In this document: positions 1 through 5,784 of the stretch, one piece after another
How positions within the stretch are numbered: the first letter of the stretch is position 1
How the letters are laid out: each line of letters starts with the position of its first letter
NCBI GenBank assembly: GCA_029939535.1
Contig: JAOZST010000165.1
Coordinates: 1 to 8,351, forward strand
DNA length: 8,351 nucleotides
Source of the DNA: NBML01 sp029939535
GTDB lineage: Bacteria > Desulfobacterota > Desulfobacteria > Desulfobacterales > Desulfobacteraceae
Direction of reading: 5' to 3'
Translations under genes and position numbers: made by a program
The notes under the pieces: generated by a model
Database searches by the model: none
Told to the model about the DNA's origin: nothing
Seen by the model: the letters and a program-made list of their open reading frames with translations, nothing else

Positions 1-341
1 TCAACAATTTCGAAAAAACTGGTATTATTTTTTTCCCAAATTTCTTCGATATTGGATTCAGTTACGGTAAAAATCAAATATCCATCTTCCATATGCCAGG
101 TACCCTGGGCATCTCCCTTGGATGCAACAATTTTTGACGTGACATCGGCAATGCGGACAGATGATTGCCAGGTTCCTTTTGGGCTGGTTATCAAAAGAAT
201 ATAAGCCCGGTTTCTGTATCTGGTCCAATTACCCACAACCAGATTTTTCTTTACTTTTTCTTCTTTACCGCAACCAGCCAAAGGGAAAACAAGAAAAATA
301 ACAAGAAAAACACAAAAAATCGCGTTTGGGAGTCGGCTCAT
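1..341 (-). CDS. Putative lipoprotein, C-terminus beyond window edge
   Basis: The reading frame starts at an ATG at 341-339 and stays open to the window edge (113 codons). An AGGA Shine-Dalgarno lies about 8 bases upstream of the start. The first 24 residues form a lipoprotein signal peptide: a short charged start (MSR), a hydrophobic stretch (FCVFLVIFLVFPLA) and the lipobox LAGC, so Cys24 is the expected lipidated residue after signal peptidase II cleavage. The residues after it (GKEEKVKK) are charged, and Gly rather than Asp at +2 favours the outer membrane by the enterobacterial Lol rule, which may not hold here. The mature part begins with VGNWTRYRNRAY and later has GTWHMEDGYLIFTV, a beta-rich pattern like small lipocalin-like or DUF-type lipoproteins. 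I do not recognise the family. It stands alone on the minus strand and its 3' end is not visible. Confidence 0.75.
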   Translation of the reverse strand, partial: MSRLPNAIFCVFLVIFLVFPLAGCGKEEKVKKNLVVGNWTRYRNRAYILLITSPKGTWQSSVRIADVTSKIVASKGDAQGTWHMEDGYLIFTVTESNIEEIWEKNNTSFFEIV

Positions 342-486
342 GATAGAATCCTGATTTAAAGGTTATGTATAATATTCACACTCTGCCATGATGGATAATC
401 CCGGTCAAGCACAGGGGATTCTTATCTCTATCATATTTTTCCCATTCGGGAGATCAAGGCTATAACTTTAATCGCAAGGAATAATT

Positions 487-609
487 ATGATCAAAAGCCT
501 TGGACTCAAAGGGGGCCTGAAAAAATGCGAAAAAGCCATGGGGATTGACCGCCAGGAACTGGATGGAGTAGATGGTTATTTGCCATACTCAAGCCCAAAA
601 CCCGGTTAA
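487..609 (+). pseudogene. Remnant of RNase H-like (YprB-type) exonuclease domain gene
   Basis: A 40-codon frame starts at ATG 487 behind a good AAGGA ribosome-binding sequence at 476-480, so it could be translated by chance. Its residues SLGLKGGLKKCEKAMGIDR followed by LDGVDGY match, from memory, the signature of RNase_H_2/YprB-like predicted 3'-5' exonucleases, where the motif continues as DGYFAVLLW. Here the frame goes astray right after DGY. Adding one base near 580-581 gives Y-F-A-I-L, so a one-base deletion is the likely lesion, and even then the rest of the domain is missing. The catalytic N-terminal part is absent upstream too. I call it a decayed fragment rather than a small gene. The flanks (342-486 and 610-673) show no other coding signal. 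The family assignment has not been checked by a database search. Confidence 0.5.
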
Positions 610-673
610 GGCAGACAAACAGGTCATCCAAAAATTAAAATCAATCTATTATTGGTGAAAAAAAGCTGTTAAG

Positions 674-714
674 AAAAAAGGTGTCCATGAAATCATCATG
701 GACACCTTTTTTTT
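674..714. terminator. Strong bidirectional rho-independent terminator
   Basis: A perfect inverted repeat has arms AAAAAAGGTGTCCATGA (674-690) and its complement (696-712), with a 5-base loop AATCA. The left A-run and the right T-run supply the U-tract for both directions. It lies 15 bases downstream of the stop of the minus-strand selenoprotein gene, whose transcript it most likely ends. It would also stop plus-strand reading from the decayed fragment. Confidence 0.9.
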
Positions 715-729
715 AAAACACTTAAATTA

Positions 730-1044
730 TCAACTGCAGGAACCACTGGAACCACAACCTCCGCACCCGGACCCTCCCAGGTCGACGTTGGAATCAATGT
801 GGAAACCCATTCCAGTAAAATCTATCTTAATCATTCCAGCGCTTTCCATAAAATCTTTATCTACACAGAACTTAAGCCCTTTAACATCAAAAGAATCGTC
901 TGTATCTTTTGGCTCATCCAGAGCCATGGCAAGTGATGGGCCGCCTCAGCCGCCGGAATTGAGAAAAATTCTTATGGGGGTGGGTTCTTTACCCTGGAAA
1001 TAATCCTCGATCTGCGTCTTCGCAGGATCTGTCAACTCAATCAT
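730..1044 (-). CDS. HesB/IscA-like selenoprotein (UGA read as selenocysteine)
   Basis: This is a 104-residue A-type iron-sulfur carrier-like protein read through an in-frame TGA at 948-946. Residues 1-32 (MIELTDPAKTQIEDYF to RIFLNSGG) and residues 34-104 (GGPSLAMALDEPKDTDD onwards) are in the same frame and together form one complete HesB-like domain. The TGA is codon 33, in the motif SGG-U-GGPSL, where cysteine homologues have the first cluster-binding Cys of IscA (IscA motif C-x63-C-G-C). The C-terminus GGSGCGGCGSSGSCS supplies Cys94, Cys97 and Cys103, about 60 residues after U33, similar to IscA spacing. HesB-like selenoproteins are a known bacterial selenoprotein family. The true stop TGA (732-730) is followed at once by TAA (729-727), which would end translation even if that UGA were also decoded. 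Start ATG 1044 is fixed by AAGGAG nine bases upstream. The gene is monocistronic, with its own promoter and terminator. A likely role is iron-sulfur cluster assembly or carriage in the cytoplasm. The role of Sec is inferred. Confidence 0.88.
910..926 (-). promoter_or_regulatory. Candidate bacterial SECIS hairpin
   Basis: In the mRNA, counting from the base after UGA, bases 20-25 (UGGCUC) pair perfectly with bases 31-36 (GAGCCA) around the 5-base loop UGGAU. The loop holds two adjacent G residues. A small stem-loop with a G in the apical loop, some 16-37 bases after the UGA, is what is known of bacterial SECIS elements bound by SelB. It is inside the coding region, as is normal in bacteria. 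The fold was found by eye. No energy calculation was done. Confidence 0.7.
946..948 (-). other. In-frame UGA, predicted selenocysteine codon 33
   Basis: The codon sits between GGC GGC and GGC GGC (SGG-U-GGPSL), with homologous protein on both sides and no frameshift. Selenocysteine decoding is more likely than nonsense mutation because a SECIS-like hairpin follows at the right distance and the sequence after the codon is fully preserved. Confidence 0.85.
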
Positions 1045-1053
1045 TGTAAAACT

Positions 1054-1059
1054 CTCCTT
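1054..1059 (-). promoter_or_regulatory. Ribosome-binding site of the HesB-like selenoprotein gene
   Basis: AAGGAG lies nine bases before ATG 1044. It decides the start: the same frame is open further upstream to about 1140, but that extension has no ribosome-binding site, overlaps the promoter and would add residues unlike any HesB N-terminus. Confidence 0.8.
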
Positions 1060-1102
1060 ATACGGTTGTTTGATTTTCAGGTTTTTCATCCTGAATAGTC
1101 TA

Positions 1103-1131
1103 AGTTTAACCACGCACACAGACCCTGTCAA
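1103..1131 (-). promoter_or_regulatory. Sigma70-type promoter of the selenoprotein gene
   Basis: On the minus strand a perfect -35 TTGACA (1131-1126) is followed after exactly 17 bases by TAAACT (1108-1103, four of six matches to TATAAT). Transcription would begin near 1096, giving a leader of about 50 bases. A second TTGACA copy lies nine bases further upstream (1140-1135), so the region reads TTGACATCATTGACA. Confidence 0.6.
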
Positions 1132-1177
1132 TGATGTCAAAATTATTTTTTTTATGATCTTTCAAATTCTCTCAACA

Positions 1178-1200
1178 TTTTTTCTGTATTTTTTTCTGTA
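1178..1200. repeat. Short T-rich tandem direct repeat
   Basis: TTTTTTCTGTA (1178-1188) is followed directly by TTTTTTTCTGTA (1189-1200) in the AT-rich intergenic region before the four-gene operon. It could be a regulator site or merely a low-complexity accident. Nothing else in the sequence supports a function. Confidence 0.4.
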
Positions 1201-1205
1201 AATGA

Positions 1206-1233
1206 TTGCCAAACTTCACATTCATATTATAAA
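1206..1233 (+). promoter_or_regulatory. Candidate promoter of the U32-galE-HEAT-ATP-grasp operon
   Basis: TTGCCA (1206-1211) and TATAAA (1228-1233) are 16 bases apart, five and four matches to the sigma70 hexamers. If used, transcription would begin only a few bases before ATG 1244, so the first mRNA would be nearly leaderless. This fits the lack of a Shine-Dalgarno before that ATG. Confidence 0.4.
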
Positions 1234-1243
1234 ATAATTAACC

Positions 1244-2308
1244 ATGAAGCTATCAGTTCCCTTTATACATGACCAACCCTATATAAATTTTCTGACAAAA
1301 AAAAATTCCTTTCTGGAGTCTGTATATTTTGGTCTCCATTCCGGGCCTGTACTTGATTCAAGGCTAAGGTTTTCAACCCTTGATATCCCCTCCTTTATCC
1401 AAGGTCTGAAGCAGGTAAAAAAAATAAACAAATACGTTCTCCTAAACACCCGCTTTATCCTCCCCAATCTATATAAAAGCACCAATTTTCTACTCCAGCT
1501 CCTTGATACCCTGGAGTCTCTGCATAAAAACTGCTGTATCAAAGGCATTGTAATATCAGATTTTTATCTTATCAATGCCCTTGATCGTACAGGCCATGAT
1601 ATAATCCCTGAACTTGAAGTCGTACCAGGGATCAATAGCATGATGGATTCCCTGGAAAAAGTTTTGTCACATTTGGAGATTATTGAAAATACCAGATTCA
1701 AGCTCCCGGAAAAGCTAATACTTGACCGGTCTTTGAACCGGGACCCTGAAATCCTTAATACCACAGTTCTATCCATTAAATCCATTTATCCGGACATGAA
1801 AATCGAACTGCTTGCCAATGAAGGGTGTATTTACCATTGCCCCTTTAAACCTGCCCATGATGCCCAGATTTCATTGTCCAACACCGGCATTGTAAAGGAG
1901 TGCACCCATGGAATCAACCAGGCAGTTGGATGCAATTCCTATTTTCACCAGCACCCTGAACGATTTTTTAAATCTCCCTTTATCCGTCCGGAAGACCTGA
2001 TCCACTATACAGGGATAGTTGATACCATAAAAATATGCGGCAGAACCCTTGGCAGTAAATTTTTAGTCCGCTGCATTTCTGCCTATGACAAAAAATCCTA
2101 TCCCGGGAATCTGTTGGATCTCATGGATGCCACAAATTTTCTGGGTTCTTTTTTTTACATTGACAATAAAGGGCTGGGACCTGATTTTTTTAAAAAAATC
2201 ACAACCTGTACAAAAATTTGTAAAAATTGTAGGATATGCCATGAAATGTTTTTAAACTCAGTTAAAAAAACACCCTTCACACTCAAAACCTATGGGGACT
2301 ATTTATGA
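1244..2308 (+). CDS. U32-like TIM-barrel protein with two cysteine clusters
   Basis: This 354-residue protein looks like the peptidase U32 superfamily, which includes the Fe-S hydroxylation proteins UbiU/UbiV and tRNA hydroxylation proteins and is often not proteolytic. The family-like stretch NEGCIYHCPF (residues 192-201) with Cys195 and Cys199, then Cys220 and Cys230, could hold one iron-sulfur cluster. SPFIRPEDLIHY (244-255) and IKICGRTLGSKFLVRCISAY (262-281) match the family's second half, including the conserved Gly-Arg, and SYPGNLLDLMD (285-295) follows. The last part carries a second group, Cys322-x3-Cys326-x2-Cys329-x2-Cys332, which could bind another cluster. There is no signal peptide, so it is probably cytoplasmic. 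It is the first gene of the apparent operon and its stop overlaps galE by 4 bases. ATG 1244 has no clear Shine-Dalgarno. The substrate is unknown and I assign no gene symbol. Confidence 0.75.
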   Translation: MKLSVPFIHDQPYINFLTKKNSFLESVYFGLHSGPVLDSRLRFSTLDIPSFIQGLKQVKKINKYVLLNTRFILPNLYKSTNFLLQLLDTLESLHKNCCIKGIVISDFYLINALDRTGHDIIPELEVVPGINSMMDSLEKVLSHLEIIENTRFKLPEKLILDRSLNRDPEILNTTVLSIKSIYPDMKIELLANEGCIYHCPFKPAHDAQISLSNTGIVKECTHGINQAVGCNSYFHQHPERFFKSPFIRPEDLIHYTGIVDTIKICGRTLGSKFLVRCISAYDKKSYPGNLLDLMDATNFLGSFFYIDNKGLGPDFFKKITTCTKICKNCRICHEMFLNSVKKTPFTLKTYGDYL

Positions 2309-3333
2309 AAATACTTGTAACAGGCGGAGCTGGATATATCGGAAGTCACACCTGTGTTGAACTCTTAAATGAGAATTACGATGTAGTTGTATTGGACAAC
2401 CTTTCCAATAGTTCTGAAAAATCCTTACACAGGGTTCAAAAAATAACAGACAAAACCCTTTCTTTTTATAAAGTAGACCTGATGGATAAATCCAGTGTTC
2501 AAAAAGTATTTTCAGATCATACAATTGATGCTGTAATCCATTTTGCAGGTTTGAAGGCTGTGGGGGAATCCATAACCATCCCCTTGAAATATTACCAGAA
2601 TAATATCACAGGCACAGTAAACCTGCTGGAAATAATGGGGGAATTTAATGTAAAAAACATTGTATTTTCCTCGTCAGCCACAGTGTATGGCGACCCTGCA
2701 ACTCTTCCCATCAAAGAAGATTTCCCTCTTTCTGCCACAAACCCCTACGGCAGAACCAAGCTGATGATTGAAGAAATCCTGGAGGATCTTTATAAATCGA
2801 ATAAATCCTGGAATATTGCCCTTTTACGATATTTCAATCCTGTGGGAGCCCATGAAAGCGGCCAGATAGGAGAAGACCCAAATGGGCTTCCAAACAATTT
2901 AATGCCCTATATCTCCCAGGTCGCAGTTGGGCTTCTTCCCCGGGTAAGCGTATTTGGCAATGACTATGATACTCCCGACGGAACCGGGGTAAGGGATTAT
3001 ATACATGTCAGGGATCTTGCCCTTGGCCACATCCATGCACTTCCCAAACTTGCTGAAAATCCAGGAGTTGTAATATACAACCTGGGTACTGGAAATGGAT
3101 TTTCTGTGCTGGAGATGGTAAAAAGCTTTGAAAAAGCCAGCGGCAAACAGGTACCCTATGAAATTATTAAAAGAAGGCCGGGCGATATTGCTGCCTGCTT
3201 TGCAGACCCCTCAAAAGCAAGAGAAGAGCTTGGCTGGAAAGCTGAAAAGTCTTTGGATGACATGTGCAGGGACACCTGGAACTGGCAGAAACAAAATCCC
3301 AACGGATATGCAAACAATCCAAAAGGCCTGTAA
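2305..3333 (+). CDS. galE: UDP-glucose 4-epimerase
   Basis: GalE interconverts UDP-glucose and UDP-galactose (often UDP-GlcNAc and UDP-GalNAc too) using tightly bound NAD, in the cytoplasm, for the Leloir pathway and for surface polysaccharide precursors. The 342 residues are full length (E. coli has 338). The N-terminal Rossmann motif GGAGYIGSH (residues 7-15) binds NAD. The catalytic set is present: Ser124 in SSSATVYGD, and Tyr148 and Lys152 in NPYGRTK, equal to E. coli Ser124/Tyr149/Lys153. HFAGLKAVGES (79-89), RYFNPVGAH and the C-terminal KRRPGDIAACFADPSKA and ELGWKAEKSLDDM are all typical of GalE. Start ATG 2305 overlaps the upstream stop (ATGA), with GGGGA about seven bases before it, so translation is probably coupled. 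No galK or galT is in the window, which points to a role in polysaccharide or glycan precursors rather than galactose breakdown. Confidence 0.96.
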   Translation: MKILVTGGAGYIGSHTCVELLNENYDVVVLDNLSNSSEKSLHRVQKITDKTLSFYKVDLMDKSSVQKVFSDHTIDAVIHFAGLKAVGESITIPLKYYQNNITGTVNLLEIMGEFNVKNIVFSSSATVYGDPATLPIKEDFPLSATNPYGRTKLMIEEILEDLYKSNKSWNIALLRYFNPVGAHESGQIGEDPNGLPNNLMPYISQVAVGLLPRVSVFGNDYDTPDGTGVRDYIHVRDLALGHIHALPKLAENPGVVIYNLGTGNGFSVLEMVKSFEKASGKQVPYEIIKRRPGDIAACFADPSKAREELGWKAEKSLDDMCRDTWNWQKQNPNGYANNPKGL

Positions 3334-3336
3334 ACC

Positions 3337-4977
3337 ATGTCAGAATATATTACAACGCTCCGGCACCTCATCAAAACATCATTGACGGACCAGGCAAAAA
3401 AAAGCCTGGCTATTCTTTCATCACGCCCTGACAAGGAAAAACAGGAAGTAATTGAACTTCTTGCCCTGGCTTCGGATAAAATTGCCCTGGACCTGCTGTC
3501 ATTTCTGCTGGGAAGTACCTCTATGGATGCTGAAATCAGGGATCGTTTCTTCCAGCTGGCAACGGACAGGGCCCATCTGAATTTTAAATTTACCCAGATA
3601 CTGCTTGAACACGGGAGTAGATTCCAGCTAATCCATTCCTCCCCATTATTAAAACATATTCTTTCCAGGGAAACCAGCGGGGACCTGCTGAATGAAATCA
3701 TAAGAGCTGCAGGGAAGTTTAAACTGGAAACCCTGATTGATGATGTTGCTGAATTCATATTTTATGATGATACGGCATTAAAAGAAGAGGCGATAAAGGC
3801 TTTGGAACGTATAGGCACAACTGCTGCCTGTGAAAAGCTGGAACAAATTGCACTGACCGACAAATGCGATCAAAATATACTGGATACCATAGATGTTTTA
3901 AAGAGAAGCATGTCCAGGGTTCATCATGATGAAACTGTCCAGGAGACTGCCGGGCAAAGAGATGAAACAGACTCATTTACAACAAATCTGAAATTATTAT
4001 CCTCCAACTCTTTAATGGAGCAATATCGGGCCTTTACCTATTTTTCCGACAGGGGATCAAGGGTTGCAGACGGATTGTCAGCCAGCCTTGATTCTCCTGA
4101 CCATGATCTTATAATTAACCTTTTGCTGCTCACGGCAAGGACAATTCCCCAGAAGTCCATTGGGATCCTGCTGACCCTTATTTCCCAGAAAAAAATAGAT
4201 AATCAAATTAAATTTATGGCATACACTGCCCTGGAAGCCTTTCCTGAACTGGAATCCGGGGCCAGCATCATAAAAGGTATTTCTGATCCTTCCATGTATG
4301 TCAGGATGGCGGCTGTAAAGGCTCTGGAAAAGCATTGTTCAGACTATATCCTTGCTGAAATCAAAAATAAAATAGAATCCGGGACCAAAGCCGGGGAGAC
4401 CCTGGTCCACAACATCCTGGACGTCAGGGCAAGCCACCTCATTGAATCCCTGATGGCCCTGGACACATTTTCCTATATTGCCTCAAACTATCTTGACAAA
4501 AGTGCTTCCATACAGGTGATTGATAACTTTATCAGCATCCTTGAAAAGCGGAATCTAAAATCCACCATAAAAAAATTCACCCGCATCAGGGACAAAAAAA
4601 CATCTATCAAAAGGGATACTTTTATTGTGATCAATTCATCCTGTACATTTCTGGATGTTTATGCCAGGTTGATTCATGGATGCGGCTATGGGGCACAGAC
4701 CTTTACCAGTGCCCAGCAGTCTTTTGAAGCCATTCTATTGGAAAAGCCTGCCATCATTATCTGCGATCTGTTTTTAAATGATATGACTGCCATGGATTTT
4801 GCCAGGGAGATCAGGGAAATCTACTCTCAGAAGGAAGTGCCCATTATGGTATCCTCCCTGCAAAAAAATCTGCACAGCCCAGAGCTTGATGCAGAGATTA
4901 AAAAGGCAGAACTGAATGGTTTTTTTAATTTTCCACCCAAGCCAAGTCAAATCAAGTCCTGGATTCATCAGCTATGA
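3337..4977 (+). CDS. HEAT-repeat protein with atypical C-terminal receiver domain
   Basis: The 546-residue protein is predicted cytoplasmic, with no signal peptide or membrane segment. Roughly residues 1-400 are helical and HEAT-like; the clearest repeats are around 145-190 (LKEEAIKALERIGTTAACEK) and 315-350 (SDPSMYVRMAAVKALEKH). HEAT arrays usually bind protein partners. Residues about 427-546 look like a CheY-type receiver: strand FIVINSS, then IICDLFLNDM with Asp477 at the phosphorylation position, VPIMVSSL with Ser506/507 at the Thr/Ser position, and FPPKP with Lys535 at the conserved Lys position. The usual pair of acidic metal-binding residues after strand 1 is Asn433-Ser434 here, so phosphorylation may be impaired. 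The start lies 3 bases after the galE stop with no strong ribosome-binding site, so coupling is likely. Its stop overlaps the ATP-grasp start by 4 bases. No sensor kinase is nearby. It is probably a scaffold or regulator for the operon's process. Confidence 0.75.
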   Translation: MSEYITTLRHLIKTSLTDQAKKSLAILSSRPDKEKQEVIELLALASDKIALDLLSFLLGSTSMDAEIRDRFFQLATDRAHLNFKFTQILLEHGSRFQLIHSSPLLKHILSRETSGDLLNEIIRAAGKFKLETLIDDVAEFIFYDDTALKEEAIKALERIGTTAACEKLEQIALTDKCDQNILDTIDVLKRSMSRVHHDETVQETAGQRDETDSFTTNLKLLSSNSLMEQYRAFTYFSDRGSRVADGLSASLDSPDHDLIINLLLLTARTIPQKSIGILLTLISQKKIDNQIKFMAYTALEAFPELESGASIIKGISDPSMYVRMAAVKALEKHCSDYILAEIKNKIESGTKAGETLVHNILDVRASHLIESLMALDTFSYIASNYLDKSASIQVIDNFISILEKRNLKSTIKKFTRIRDKKTSIKRDTFIVINSSCTFLDVYARLIHGCGYGAQTFTSAQQSFEAILLEKPAIIICDLFLNDMTAMDFAREIREIYSQKEVPIMVSSLQKNLHSPELDAEIKKAELNGFFNFPPKPSQIKSWIHQL

Positions 4978-5771
4978 CCCAGGCTGGTGTATTTAAAGCC
5001 AGACCAGTTGCCATTGGTGCCAGGTTGAAAAAATATCCCCAAATCCATACCATGGGATTCAGGCCTAATTTTTCAGATTACAGTCCCCGGGAAAAAGAAC
5101 AGCTTTTTTCCAGCCCGAAAATATATTACCCCACGGCCTTTTATGCAGACCTGTTCAATGCCATGGGAAAAAAAACCTTTCCCAGCTTTCATACCTATAA
5201 ATTTGCCCAGGACAAAATCAAACAGACTGCAATGTTCCAGATGATGGGCTTACCCCATCCCCGAACCCGGGTCTTTTACGGGCCCAGGCAGAAAAGCCAG
5301 ATATTAAAACTATTTCATTTTCCCTTTGTCGCAAAAATCCCCAGGGGGTCTGCAAAGGGAATAGGGGTTCATCTAATCCAGACCCCAAGGGATATGGAAG
5401 AATACCTGAGCCGGAAAGGACCGGCCTATATTCAGGAATACCTACCTGCTGACCGGGACATTAGAATCATTATCATCGGTAAAAAAGTGGTTCTTGGTTT
5501 CTGGAGGCTTGCCACAAATCATACCTTTAAGACCAACCTGTCCCAGGGCGGAAGAATCAGCTTTGATGCCCTGCCCCAAGAGGCATTGGATCTGGCACTT
5601 TTAACTGCTGACAAATGCGGATGGGATGATGTGGGAATTGATATTATCCAGTCAGACAATCTTTTTTATGTCCTGGAAGGTAATATGAAATACGGGACAA
5701 AAGGATTCCAGAAAGCCGGCATTGACTATAAAAATTTATTGTGCAACCTTATTCTCGACAATCAGGTGTAA
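4974..5771 (+). CDS. RimK-type ATP-grasp ligase
   Basis: ATP-grasp enzymes of this type join a carboxylate, activated as acyl phosphate, to an amine or thiol, as RimK does when adding glutamate to proteins. In this 265-residue protein FVAKIPRGSAKGIGV (residues 118-132) is the glycine-rich ATP loop with Lys121, YIQEYLPADRDIRI (152-165) is the linker with the adenine-side Gln-Glu and Arg residues, and FKTNLSQGG (185-193) matches the RimK segment FRSNLxxGG. DVGIDII (219-225) and VLEGNMKYGTKGF (233-245) give the metal-binding acid (Glu235) and Asn237, the place of EVNASPGLEG in RimK. The N-terminal about 70 residues are the pre-ATP-grasp part and are less conserved. It is the last gene of the operon, overlapping the HEAT/receiver gene by 4 bases, and its stop lies 13 bases from the convergent gene. 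The substrate is unknown. It might act on a peptide or cofactor handled by the neighbours. Confidence 0.85.
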   Translation: MTQAGVFKARPVAIGARLKKYPQIHTMGFRPNFSDYSPREKEQLFSSPKIYYPTAFYADLFNAMGKKTFPSFHTYKFAQDKIKQTAMFQMMGLPHPRTRVFYGPRQKSQILKLFHFPFVAKIPRGSAKGIGVHLIQTPRDMEEYLSRKGPAYIQEYLPADRDIRIIIIGKKVVLGFWRLATNHTFKTNLSQGGRISFDALPQEALDLALLTADKCGWDDVGIDIIQSDNLFYVLEGNMKYGTKGFQKAGIDYKNLLCNLILDNQV

Positions 5772-5784
5772 GACTTCTATTGTA

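Noticed and set aside
165..359. Plus-strand open frame opposite the lipoprotein gene
   Set aside because: Low-complexity Phe/Lys/Asn product. The minus strand has a clear lipobox signal peptide with a Shine-Dalgarno.
369..400. Possible sigma54 promoter (TGGCA element) upstream of the lipoprotein
   Set aside because: A TGGCA is present on the minus strand, but the required GC doublet at -12 with correct spacing is missing.
698..1003. Plus-strand open frame opposite the HesB-like gene
   Set aside because: Proline- and serine-rich shadow of the selenoprotein gene with no ribosome-binding site. It begins inside the terminator hairpin.
730..1140. Two separate small ORFs, or a HesB pseudogene broken by a nonsense mutation
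   Set aside because: The halves are in one frame, the downstream half is fully conserved, the TGA replaces a ligand Cys, and a SECIS-like hairpin follows. Selenocysteine decoding explains all of it.
3156..3758. Minus-strand 200-codon frame across the galE/HEAT junction
   Set aside because: Ser/Arg/Leu-rich antisense shadow of two well-supported genes, with no family resemblance.
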